This document shows positions 24,191-35,400 of a stretch of DNA of 64,000 nucleotides, piece by piece. The notes beneath the pieces are model-generated. The model saw nothing but the letters and a program-made list of their open reading frames with translations, was not told the DNA's origin and ran no database searches. The stretch's first letter is position 1; each line of letters begins with the position of its first letter. Source of the stretch: Strix aluco (taxonomy: Eukaryota > Chordata > Aves > Strigiformes > Strigidae); the NCBI RefSeq assembly GCF_031877795.1, contig NC_133948.1, positions 62,001-126,000 of the forward strand. Reading direction: 5' to 3'. The position numbers were made by a program, and so were the translations under genes.

Positions 24191-25870
24191 TCAGAAGACA
24201 CTGTTATACAGAGTAGAGGAGTTAGGAGGGGGCAGGATAAGAAAAGAAGCCTTGCAGACACAGCGAGGGCCCTGGAGTCTCAGGAGGGCATCTGGGCAAA
24301 CTACAGATGACTGAGAGAACAACCAAATGGAGACACCGTCGATGGCAGAGAAAGAAAAAGGAGCGCTGCACAGCAAAGAAAGGAGGGAGGCTCTGACAGA
24401 ACGAGAGAGAGAGAAAAGGAGATCGAGTGTCTCAAGGTGCTGAGGAGATCGAGGGAGGTCTCAGCAGGCACTGCGGCTGTGAGGAGAGGGATCGTGGGGG
24501 CGGGGCTGATGGATAAACGAAGGCTGAGGGACAACCAGGAGGAACTCGGGTGATCACCTGAGCAGAGTACAGATGGTCTTGGGTGGCTGGGAACTAAACA
24601 CGGAATCCTGGCTAGCACAGAGGAACAAATGAGTTCGTGTGTGGCTCAAAGATGGCCCCACCTGAAGTGCTACAGGACAGAACCGGACCACAAGGAAGGT
24701 CTTGGGAGGCATCGTGACTGGGAGGAGAACTGTCCCGAGGGAGCCAGAGAGACAGAAAAAGGATTGGGGACATGACGATTAAATCCCGAGGGGATCTGAA
24801 CCAAGGAAACACGTCATCAGAGGGCCAGGGAACGAACAGAGGCACGGCTAGAGGGAAGAGAGGACAGACTGACTGGGCTGGGTCACAGATAGCAGGAACA
24901 CTCGGGAAGTCCTCTGAGGGAATGAGATGGCTGTGAGGTCTGCTACAAAGCTAAAAGTCTGCTAGGGGCAACCTTGAAGGCATCGATAGGCATCATGACA
25001 CCCTTAGAGAGGTCCTGATTGGGCCAAAGGTACCAAAGAAGGCTCAGGGACATGAGGAGGAAGTCTGGAGGGGATTTGAACAGCACAGATGTCATCAGGA
25101 GGCCAGGACCAAATGGAGACACCCTAGATGGCAGAGAGGATGATTAAGAGTGCTCTGAGGTACAAACACACCTGAGGATGGGTTTCTGAGGGAATGAGAG
25201 AGAATTCAAGTCCGATACAGAGGTAAGACAGGGCTGTGGTACACAAAGAAGGTCTCAGGAGGCATCCTAGGTGGCATAAAGAAGAAAAAGAACGCTCTTT
25301 TTTCGGAACAGAGATCTTAGGAGAGGTGCTATTGCGACAAAACAAGTCCAGAGGAGACTTACAGGGCTAAAAGTGTGCTGCAGGGATCATCCAAGACCTC
25401 AGGAGGCATCATGACAGTAGCAATGGAGGACAGCCAAAAGAATGCTCAAGGACATGACGAAGAAGTCCAGAGGGGATTTGAAGAAACTACAGATGTCCTC
25501 AGGGGACCAGGTAGGTATCCTAGCTAGCACAGAGGACAACGCGAGCGTTCTGCAGATGAAAGGTAGCATCAGGAAAGGGTCTCAGGGAGGAAGAAGGGTG
25601 CAGAGCACACCACGGTGCCAGAAGAGGGCTGCGGGGCACGAGGTTGGCCTCAGTAGGCGTGATGACAGCACGAGCAGGGTGCTGAGACTGAAAGAGAGAC
25701 AGAAGGCGGCTCTGGGACACGGTGAAAAAGTCAAGGCGTTCCAGCAACGTACAGATGTCCTCAGGGGATGAGTGACTGAATGGAGACATCCAAGACAACA
25801 GTGAAGACTGTAAGAAAGCTCTGGGGCACAGAGAAAGCCTGAGGAAGGGTTCTGTCTGAGTAAGAGAGAT
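24190..25870. repeat. Degenerate purine-rich tandem repeat, ~250-400 bp period
   Basis: Related phrases recur: CTACAGATG or CACAGATGTC, then CTCAGGGGACCAGG or CATCAGGAGGCCAGG, then AAATGGAGACACC and GATGGCAGAGAGG. They are seen near 24,300, 24,560, 24,810, 25,085, 25,490 and 25,750. GGGGATTTGAA recurs between them. A weaker member (GTCATGAGGGGACCAGAGAG) lies at 30,080-30,180. The copies are well diverged and the frames are not conserved, so this is old tandem repeat sequence, not coding. Confidence 0.6.
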
Positions 25871-26849
25871 ACGAACCCCCAGCTGGGCTTTTTTTTAAAT
25901 ACAATTTTAAAAAAACATTTACTATCTCAACATTAAATACAACCTGAAATGAAAAAAAATTCACACACACGAGGTTAGACACATTCAGAAACTGATGCTC
26001 ATTCAACATCCACTTGATCCACCCCTCACTCCAAACATCCGTTCCACTGCCCACCTGCCACAGTGGCAGATCACCCCCATTCTAAACCCACCCCTGAAAG
26101 TGCCTCACCGTGCGCCTCGGCAGCGTCACTGCTCCACACGCCCCCACGGTGTCAGCCTCCCTAACCGGGAGCCAAGGAAGATGTTTCGCAACGGGCCCCG
26201 CTCCCACTCCTCCTTCGCTTGCGTTTGTACGCTCCGGCAAACCTCGCTCCAGGATTGGCTCTGGGGATCCAGACGGCCCTGTGTCACCTGCAGAACACAA
26301 AGCCCTGCAAAGCAAGGCGTGGCCAAATCCAACAGCGAGTGCTGCAGTGCAATACCGACGTGGGAGGAGCCGGGCTTTAAGGCCGAGGCCCATAAGGACG
26401 TGGGTGTGAAGTGCTGTAGGGGAGGGACCTCTATGGAAACAGAACTTTGAAGAGCAGAGCTGTCATTCTGGCCCAGATCTCCTCCGCAAAGGCAACCCTC
26501 CACAAACATCTGTGATGCAAAAGACGCCGTAAGCTCCACTCACGAGATGGGGAGTGCTCAACGGGCTCTTTTCCAAAGCAGCAAGGCATCCGAGACCCTA
26601 TGGACACCTACCAAGGTGCATGCGCCATGCAGAGAGCCCACGGGGCACCACAGAGACGTGGGGAAGGCACCGCATACAAGACAGAACACAGACACCACAA
26701 ATGACATGAGGACACAGACACAGGCCAGAACATTCACATCCTGTGGGACAGACCCTGCTCTCTTCCCCCACACTTAAGGAAGCCTAAATAGCCCTCTCCA
26801 CAGCCCTGATGGTAGAGCCTCTGCTGGCCCTACCCTACCCACGGCTTTT
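25871..26849. other. Unassigned spacer upstream of copy C
   Basis: No gene was recognised. Moderate GC; short overlapping open frames on both strands without domains or conserved splice signals. Confidence 0.45.
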
Positions 26850-27190
26850 GCCCCTTGACTTACCTTTCAGAGAGCATGCTCCAGAATCCATCCTCATCAG
26901 GAGCACATCATCTCACTGGGATGCTCCTGCATTCACCAGGTTCCTCTCCACCACCTGCAAGACAGAGTGCCGCCAGTCACCGACACGCCAGCCAGCACTG
27001 ACCTCTACCGCAACAGCACCCTCCTGGGAAGTGCCGTGCTGCCCCCAAAGAGCAGGTGTTGCAGCCAGCATCTCCCGTGGAAGCCAGAAAACCAGAGAGA
27101 TAAAGCATCCGTTGTACTCAGAAGCTATCCCTCGCTCTATGGCTCCTACCCTGCTGCTCCTCTCTCTCACCAACTCGCCTCAAATCCTGC
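26850..27190 (-). repeat. Paralogous exon-like module, copy C
   Basis: On minus, an acceptor CTTGCAG (about 26,967) precedes GTGGTGGAGAGGAACCTGG, which runs to a canonical donor CTGAAAG|GTAAGT at about 26,860-26,866 (plus strand ACTTACCTTTCAG). The exon-like segment is roughly 100 bp. It aligns with copies A and B, including the distal CTCCTCTCTCTCACCAACTC region. It has the best-preserved splice signals of the three, but an in-frame stop is present in each frame I checked. Confidence 0.6.
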
Positions 27191-27776
27191 CCTCTTTGAG
27201 GAGCCTCCGCCGTCGAGCCAAGGGATGCTGCAGCCAGTCGACACCCCGGCTGAGCACAGCTCCTGCTCCCCACAGCCGCAGAGAATCGTGGCTCTGGCTA
27301 ATGCTGGCTCCAGACAGCGGACACCCCGTCTCGTTCCAGCTCCTGCTGGCTGCGGGTCTGGCTCGGTGACGCTTCAGCTCTGCACTGAAACTCCGCTTGA
27401 TTTCAGCTCTTTCTCCTCACAGGTCCAGCTACCGGCAACAGCCTGGGCTTTGACAAGGCTGTAAATCAATCACTGTCAGAGCTTGAGTATTAGGAATAAA
27501 CATCCTCCTTGCACATTCTCCAATCATTCATTACTTTGTATTATTAATCAGGTCATAATTATTCTAAGCAGTGTACAAAGAATTGCTGAACTCGAAGAGG
27601 GCACGTAGGGTCTGAAAAGCGCGTTTCCCCCCAGAGACCACCGCAGACGTGGAGTTTGGCCTGGTGCATGCCGGCCTCCCAAGCTTCGGGGTCCCATGCC
27701 ACCCCAACCCCCACACCCTCCTTTCCCCTGCAGCCCCCAGGGCCCTCCCACACCCCTCCGCCTCTCACCTGCCTGC
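27191..27776. other. Unassigned spacer
   Basis: GC-moderate sequence with an AT-rich island at 27,460-27,570. Nothing recognised. Confidence 0.45.
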
Positions 27777-28046
27777 AAAACCAGCCAAACTGCATTCTGC
27801 TTTTGGCCCCTAAACCAGCCGCCTTAGTGCCTTTTTCTGAGCCCAAAAACCTGCCTGCTGAGCCTCTTCTCAAGTCCCAAAAATGCACGACTTGACCTCT
27901 GTTTCTGAGCCCAAAGCCACACAACTCCGTCTGTTTCTGAGCCCCTCAATCAGCCACACGCGTCTGTTCTCAAGCCCCAGGAACACAAAACATTGTCTCC
28001 ATTTCTGGCCCACAGCACAGCTCACCCCGTCTGCTCTCTGACCCCC
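27777..28046. repeat. Degenerate ~33 bp minisatellite, about 8 units
   Basis: Units share the pattern AAAC/AGCCA...CTGTTTCTGAGCCC (variants TTCTCAAGTCCC, TTTCTGGCCCAC). Consecutive units are 32-35 bp. The array lies at the edge of the CpG-rich region. Confidence 0.6.
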
Positions 28047-28479
28047 TCCGCAGTCCCCACGGACGATGCCGAGGGGTGTGGGGGGGGAATGCAGCCAGCC
28101 CACAGCCCTGCACCCCCAGAGCCCCACGGGCAGGTCTGGAAAGCGCTTCGGAATTGCAGAGGGCCCGGCCCCACCTCTGTGCGGGGCAGCACCAGCACAG
28201 GCAGGGCATCACTTCCTTAGTGCCGCTTCAGGTTTTCTTTCTCCAGCACCGTTAGCGCCGCACCCCAAACCCCCCAGGCTGAAGGACCCCCGTGGGGAGC
28301 CGTGCCCGGCCACGTCCCCTCCAAGCCCAGCGCAGCCCTGCCCCTCTCCAGGGTCATTTTCCCAGGGCCACGTTTCCATTTTTCCCACAGGCCGAGTCTC
28401 CCCTCGGTGCCCGGTCACCCCCGTTCCCTGCGCATCACAGCCCCCCCTCACCCCCCACGCGATCCCCCTACTCACGCAG

Positions 28480-29745
28480 CCTCGCTCGCTCGCGCACTAC
28501 GCGGCCGCACCGCGCTGGAAGAGGGAAAGAGGCAGCAGCAGCACCGGCCACTGTTGCCGCAGATGGCCCCCGGCCGGAGCCCCACCGGCCACCTCCCACC
28601 GCGCACGCGCACTGCCGGGGCACGGGCACACCGCTCCTCGGGGAGCCGCGGGCAGCCCGCGGGAAACCGCACGAACCCGCCACAAAACCGCCCCTCGCGC
28701 TGCCAAGTGCGCAAAAACTACAGCTCCCGACGTGCCCCGGGGAGCCAACAGGGCCGACCGGAAGCCCCCGGTCACGTGACTACAGCACCCGCCCCGGGAA
28801 GCGCCGCCGCCGCCCGGCCCCGACCCGGAGCGGCTTCTGCCGCCGGTCCCGCCGCACCAGGCGGCCCCCCCCCGGCAGCCGCTAGGCGACCGACCGCGCG
28901 GTCCCGCTCACCTTCTCTCTGCTGCTCCCTCGGCTCGCACCGGCTCAGACACCCCGCCCCCACCGAAGGTGCTCGATCCCCTCTCCGATGCCCTCGCGAA
29001 CGTCGGGCTGCGGTTCCGCATTTCGCCCCTGAGGCGGCGGCAGCAGCAGCAGCGCCCGGCGGGCGGCTCTTGCCCAGGGGCGGCACCGACGCTGCCGTTC
29101 CGCGCTTTGCGCCCTGAGTACCTGTCGACAGCGCGCACGGGGGGCGGCGGCGGCGTGTCCTTACCGGGAGTCAGCGACGAGCGCGGCGCCACCGCCCCGC
29201 AGCACCGCATCGCCGGGACTGGCGAGCGGCAGCGCGCATGCGCAGCGCCAGAGCCGCAGTACCCCTGCTCCGGCTGTGTCCTAACCCTAAACCCGCCCCT
29301 GGTCTCACGCAAACCCCCGGCCCGGGGCCGAAGGGCCACCGCGCTCACCGCGCCGCGCAGGCCGAGGCGGCCGGCCGGCAGCCCGGGCCGCAGCACTCCC
29401 GCTCCCGGCACGCAGCGCGGACGCGGCCGAGCAGAAGCCTGGGCCGGCCACGCGCGGCTCCCAGCATGCCTCGGGACAGGAAGGCGTCGCGCGCAGCCGC
29501 AGGAGCCGTGACGCTGCGCGCCCCCCCCCCGCCCCCCCGCACGGCCGGAACCCGATCCCGGGTCCGCTGCGATCGCCGCCGCCTCAGCTGCCCCTTCGCT
29601 CCGTTTCTCGTGGCCCGCCCACAGCACCCCCACTGTCTCTCTCAAGTTTCCCAGGACGGTCCCGGGCACGCAGACCCTTGTTCTAGGCGGGGCACGCAGC
29701 TCCAAGCACAGACCCAGCTCCTCCACGCTGCCCTGCGGCCCCACT
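28480..29745. promoter_or_regulatory. CpG island C with NRF1, ZNF143-like, USF and ETS motifs
   Basis: The region is dense in CpG. Visible motifs are: ACTACAGCTCCCGACGTGCC (28,718-28,737, ZNF143/SBS-like), CCGGAAG (about 28,759-28,765, ETS), GTCACGTGAC (28,771-28,780, USF-type E-box), GCGCATGCGC (29,234-29,243, exact NRF1 core) and CTCCCAGCATGC (about 29,458-29,469, ZNF143-like). On minus, donor-like AAG|GTGAGC (28,910) and TGC|GTGAGT (about 28,473) point towards exon-like copy C at 26.9 kb. A promoter is well supported by composition and motifs; its gene is unknown. Long GC-rich open frames on both strands are not convincing. Confidence 0.65.
28796..28946. repeat. Core of CpG island shared with block A
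   Basis: This 151 bp stretch aligns with 18,973-19,140 with small indels (an extra CCCGTCGCGGTTTT segment in A). The shared GGCGACCGACCGCGCGG and CTTCTCTCTGCTGCTCC words leave little doubt about common origin. Confidence 0.8.
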
Positions 29746-30540
29746 AGAGGGCTTGGCAGAAGCTCCGTTGTGGCCGTGTGACCTCAGCTCGCAGCAGCTG
29801 CAGGTGGCACCCGAGACTTCTACCCAACCCTGCCGTACAGCTGCAGCCCCTTAGAGAAAGAGGGGCCGCTAGTACTAACGGAGCACCCGTGCTGGCCGGC
29901 TACACGCGGCCACCCGCAGCCTCCAGCCCGCGCCTGCGGGAGTGGGGCGGGGCGGGCACGGCCGTCGGACCTCACGAGAGAATTGGGGCTTGCAGGGGCA
30001 GCAGACGGGCATGCAAGCACTCTAGAGCAGCTTGTTGAAAGCTAACTGGAGAGCCCTGGGCTGCCTAAAAAAGGAGAGTCGTCATGAGGGGACCAGAGAG
30101 CAAACGGAGGGCTTAGGTGCACCAAAAAGCAATTTATGCACCTTGGGGCAACAGAGATCAAATGAAAGGCCTTGGGGCACTGTTACTTCATGCTCACACT
30201 TGTAGATGGGAGACTTTGGAAGTAACTGATCCAAACTGATTACAATATTTATTGATTTGTGAACACATTATGAGGAATTTGGGAAAACAGAAAAAAAATG
30301 GCTAGGTAAATAACATTACTTCATAATTATATGATTATGCAAACTATTTCATGCAACTATAAAGCTGTTAATTATTGACCTTAAATCTAACAAATCATAT
30401 ATGTTGCCTGTGGGTTGTCCCAGGGGTCTTCCTCTGCTGTCCCGGAGGACTTAGGATTCGCTGATCAGCTTTACTATCATCTGTAGGCACCCTGCATTCC
30501 TACTATCACAGAGGTGTCCTCTGTTGTTTTTTTACTAAAT
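29746..30540. other. Spacer between CpG island and CR1
   Basis: The left part is GC-rich. 30,080-30,180 resembles the purine-rich repeat of 24.2-25.9 kb. The right part is AT-rich. No gene was recognised. Confidence 0.5.
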
Positions 30541-30544
30541 CCAG

Positions 30545-31334
30545 ACAGGCTTCAGGAATTGGCCAGCAGGAACCTTAAGAAATTCGGCAAGGACAAATGA
30601 GCCTAGGAAGGAAAAAACGCTCATGGCTGGGGAACAGCTCTGCAGAAAAGGACCTGAAGGTCCTGGCAGACAGCAGGCCAAACATGAGCCATCACTGTGC
30701 CCTGGCCGCAAAGAGGGCCAACAGCATCCTCAGCTGTATTATGAGGAGCACAGCCAGATGTTGAGGGAAGCGATTATCATCTTCATGCAGGACTCGTCTG
30801 GCCACATCTAGACTACTCCGCCCAGTTCTGGGCCTCTGCAAATACAAGACCTTGACCAACTAGACCAAGTTCAAGAGAGCACCACCAAGATGCTGAGAGA
30901 GCTGGAACGTTCACAGTATGAGGAGAGGCTGAGGGAAGGGGAATGGCCTTCCCAGCCTGGAGAAAAGGTGACAGGTGGGAGCAGGAGGCAGCCAATAGCA
31001 GCGTTCTGGTATCTGCATGGTGATTATTGAGAAGATGGAATCAGGCATAGTGGTGCACAGTGGGAGGACAAGAAGCAATGGGTGCAGAGTGGAGCAAGAA
31101 AGGTTTGGGTCTGATATAAGCAGAAACTTTTTCATGGTAAAGAGAGCTAAGCATTCATTGGAACAGAGGAACCAGAGAAGTCATGCAGTCTTCATCCCTG
31201 GAGGTTTTCAAGGCCAGACTGGATAAAGCCCTGAGATGCCTGAACTGACCTCATAGCTAAACCTGCTTTGAGCAGGAGATTGGACAAGAAAAACCTCCTG
31301 AAGTCCCTTCTGACCTGAATTATTCTATGATCCT
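30545..31334 (+). mobile_element. CR1 LINE 3' fragment
   Basis: The sequence has the usual CR1 3' region order: AAAAGGACCTGAAGGTCCTGG, GGCCGCAAAGAGGGCCAACAG-type text, GTGGGAGGACAAGAAGCAATG, GGTTTTCAAGGCCAGACTGGA, and a 3' end near CCCTTCTGACCTGAATTATTCTATGA. It is truncated at the 5' end and carries no intact reverse transcriptase. Confidence 0.9.
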
Positions 31335-32286
31335 GTATCTTATACTCCCATTTTTTCTGAAGTTTGGCCCACTGCTGCCATTGCACATCCTTTTCTTTAC
31401 CTGAATGCCTTTCAAATAAACAATATGCCCCTAATTATTTTTTGACCGCTGGTCCCAGTTTCACCACATCTACACCAAAATTATAGGCAATTGCAGTCCT
31501 ACATGGTACTACTGATACTGTTATCTAGGTCTGAATAGCCTTGCTTCCCAAAACTCACCTGTCATTATTCTGGACTCTATTCTGTCCCTGATTCGTCTAC
31601 CCAACTATAATTAAGGATGTTCTTATGCACTGATATTTTACATACCAGATCAGCGGAGTATGCCTTGCATTCTTTCAGTATCCCTTAAAACCCCTCCATC
31701 ATAAAGTTTCTGTTCTGCTAGTGGAACAGATAGTTACACTGTAGCTGTTACTGCATCAGCTCTGTCCTGCTTCCTTGACAGAATATCCTTGTGCTTCTGT
31801 CAGAAGGCTTCTGTAGTCTATTTCATTGCTCTAACATCATGCTACCATTTTCAATTATACCTTCCTCAGAATCTCTTTTCTCTCTTGTTTGCAACCTTCA
31901 TGCCCACATATACTGTGCAATAAACATGCTTTCGCAATGTCTCATGATCTCCTGAACAAAACTGTACTGTCAGCATCTATTCTTTATTGGTCTTCTTACT
32001 GATAACTGGTTTTAGTTCCTCCAATAAAATTAAAACATACACCTTGTGCCAATGACCCTGTGGTCCTGAACTTTGGAGCAGAAATGCTTGTAAAACAACA
32101 CACATCTCCTTCCATTTCAGAAAAATGTAACTACTGAAATAATGTGTGGGAGTTCTACCTTTCCCACCCCCTCCATCTTCTCCTGAATCAGAGATGACCT
32201 CTGAAAAGGAGCATCTCCTTTGATTTGTTTTGCTTCAGTAATTTACAACAAACCTTTGAACAGTGAGAATCTTGTTTATTTCTGGA
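31335..32286. other. Upstream flank of SUSD2
   Basis: AT-rich sequence. A segment at about 31,420-31,600 (CCCCTAATTATTTTTTGACC, then CTGGTCCCA and CATGGTACTACTGATA) matches 33,875-34,060 at low identity, so both are copies of an old unidentified repeat. No coding exon is visible. Confidence 0.5.
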
Positions 32287-32303
32287 CACGTGTTTCTATA
32301 AAA
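32287..32303 (+). promoter_or_regulatory. SUSD2 core promoter: E-box and TATA box
   Basis: CACGTG at 32,287-32,292 is followed by TATAAAA at 32,297-32,303. This lies 63-69 bp upstream of the start codon and predicts transcription starting near 32,327-32,333, with a 5' UTR of only about 35 nt. The match to a TATA consensus is strong; function is inferred from spacing. Confidence 0.65.
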
Positions 32304-32365
32304 GGCTTCTCCCAACAGGCACAAAGGCTATCACAATCAGCCATCCTGAATCATCTGGACAAAGT

Positions 32366-32432
32366 ATGGAATTCATTGGCATAGATATTTCTTTCTTCAT
32401 TCTCTTCACCCTCACTGCTCTTTGGAATGCAG
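32366..32432 (+). CDS. SUSD2: SUSD2 exon 1: signal peptide
   Basis: The exon encodes a start Met and a hydrophobic stretch ([13 protein letters not shown]) that fits a signal peptide. The ATG lies just downstream of the TATA box and is the only start that opens this frame. It ends in phase 1 at GCAG|GTGAGT. Confidence 0.88.
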
Positions 32433-35400
32433 GTGAGTGACTTTCAAAAATTTTGCTGCTTTTAACTACAAACTGTTTTGACTTCTGAACTTCAGAATAC
32501 ACACATCAGTAAGAAATTACTGATACCCTTTGTACAAGCTGAAGCAAAGGCACACAAGCTGGCTTTCGCCAGCAGTGTCATTTTCAACCTCTTCCTTTGT
32601 GATTTCCAGTAGGAGAGTGGATCTCTCCTGTAACTAAACAGACAATCTGGAGAATGCAGTAAATATTTTTAAAGACATAGAACAACTTCCTAGCTCCCTA
32701 TATTGAACAAGCATTTCTACCTCCATCACAGGCAGGTTTTCTGGTATAGAAAGAAGGTTTTTATTTCTGACTCACTACCATTCCTGTTTTTTCCTGCCAC
32801 ACACCCACATATTATCCCAGGATAAAGGAGGAAAACCAACAGAGAGAGATTTTGCTACCTTTTCCTTTTCCTGATCTCTCCATCCTACCAAAAAAACCAA
32901 ACTGCCCTCCCTATCCCCCTACTCCATACACAAAACAACTCAGCAACATTTTCTCCTCATTTCAGCAGAAGCTGACATACCTGGAACTACAAGCAATTGC
33001 TCTTCAGCCCCATGAGGGGTGACCGTAAATTATTTCTTCCTCTCCTAGCCTTGTTCATACATTGTTAACGACCTTTGAGGAGCATATGAATCCAGCAGCT
33101 TTTGGGATGCAGTACATTTCTCCATCTCAATCTACTAGAGTCAGATCTGCCGTACTGTCAGATTCGGGAAATTCGTCCTGTCTCAGTTCCCACAGATGTG
33201 GATGCTGCTGTTCCCATTTGTAGGTCCAGCCAGTATGGAGGCTGAGCCTGTATTGCAAAGAGGCAGATACATATACTACACCCACCACATTAACACAGCC
33301 AGCCACACAGGCTAACACAGAGCAATGCTTTTACTGGCATCCAAATAAACACAGACAGCACTCCCATAAACGTGCACACCACTCAGTTCCTCCTCTCCAG
33401 CTGATCACAATGGAAGGTGACTAGCAAAAACACAAACACACCCCTTCTCTTCCGATTCACGAACCCATCACATTCATAGATAACTTGCATGCTAGTATAG
33501 GCTTTAAATTTGTCTATTAGCTAAGCCCAGACCCCAAGTCCCTTACACGGTCAACAGCTCAGACCTCAGGCCTTTCCAAGTGCAGGTCTCCTACTGACTG
33601 GCTAGTTCATCCTGAAGTTCACTCACAATTACAACATGCGTACATGCACACACACACACGAGAGCCAGGCGATACGGAAAATAGCAACAAGATTTAATAA
33701 AATGTCTATGGTGATCAGGTGCAGGGCTCAGACAGAAAAACGTACTGACTAGCAGCTTGTTTATGTGTGACTGGGTCCTTTTGTGTTCCCTCTCTCCATT
33801 TTCCCATGCTTGTTCTTCACCATTCACCTTGACCCCTCCCTTTCTTTTTGCTTGTGTCCTCCCAAATAAGCACTCCTCCCCTAATTACTTTTTCATCACT
33901 GGTCCCGCTTTTGCTACATCCATGTGCAAATTTAGAATTTCTGATACTTACCTAGGTCATCCCACCATTGCATGGTATTATTGATATAGTTACCCAAGCA
34001 GTGTCGCCCTTGCAAGACCCCACTCCCCCAAAGGTCCTCAGTACTCCCAGTTGTCTGCAGCTTGTCCATCTCACTTAACTCCCCCTCAAATGTTTGTGAA
34101 ATCCAGCTGTTCCTCACAGTGTTACTGTAAAATCTATCAACTTCTCACTGTTTTATTTGTGTTGAGCAGTTTTTCGTGTCATGTCCAGTAATTACTCACT
34201 GTCTGTTCAGCTAGACATCACTCAGACCTAAGCCAAGGACCTAGTCATCTGTCTGTGTACCTAGTCATCTTAACAGCTACCTTGTTAAGGTTACACTCAA
34301 ATAAAATGCACAAAAGAAAGAACCTGTGGCCAGCAGGGCAAGGGAGGGATTCTCCCCCTCTGCTCCGCTCTCGGGAGACCCCCCTGCAGTGCTGGGTCCA
34401 GCTCTGGGGGCACCAACAGCAGAAGGACACGGACCTGCTCGAGCGGGGCCAGAGGAGGCCACAAAGATGCTCGGGGGGCTGGAGCACCCCCCTGTGAGGA
34501 CAGGCTGAGAGAGTTGAGAGTTAGAGCAGCCTCCCAGGACTGAAAGGGGCTACAGGAAAGCGGAGAGGGACTCTTTATCAGGGTTGTAGGGGTAGAACGA
34601 GGGGTAATGGTTTTAAACTGACAGAGGGGAGATTTAGATGAGATCTAAGGAAGAAATTCTTCCCTGTGAGGGTGGTGAGGCCCTGGCACAGGTTGCCCAG
34701 AGAAGCTGTGGCTGCCCCCTCCCTGGAAGGGTTCAAGGCCAGGTTGGATGAGGCTTTCAGAAACATAATCTAGTGGAAGGTGTCTCTGCCTGTGGCAGGT
34801 GGGTTGGAACTAGATGATCTTTAAGGTCCCTTCTGACCCAAACCATTCTATGATTCATTCTATGATTCCAATTTCAGTAGCTTTTCATAATCTCATGTTG
34901 GAGCACACTTTGTCACTAATGTTAGCGTTCCATTCATCCAAAAGCGCTAGCCTTCCATTCTCATTGATTCCCATGTAGGGTTGGCAGTGGCGGGACTCCA
35001 TTCTGGTTTGCTTAAGACCTACTCTTAGAAATAAATACAGTTAGTGACACTCACCGAGGGGCTACTCTGGAGATTTATCTTTCTATTAGATGTAAAAATA
35101 CCCATGGAGTTGATGAAATTATGTGCTGTCCGGGAGGTAAATAAGTGTATTTTTCTATTCAAAATAGAGCAACCTTAATAGGCAGGTGATTACAGCCTTC
35201 ACCTAAATACATTCCTGAACTAACATAACCAGCTTACTTCATTATTTACAGTAGTCCTTTAGATGATGTACTTCCGTTTCAGAGAACATCTAGAAGAGTT
35301 CAATAACATTCCTGACTATGTCTTTTTCTTCCTTTAACAAGGAGCTCAAGACTCTTGCTCACACCAATGTGGGGAGCTGCTTGGTACCTGTTCTTGCCAG

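Noticed and set aside
29278-29295. Telomere-like CTAACCCTAAACCC
   Set aside because: Only about two repeats within a GC-rich island; too short for an interstitial telomere.
28908-29744. 278-codon minus-strand frame in CpG island C
   Set aside because: CpG islands are poor in stops; overlapping frames on plus are equally long. No recognisable domain.
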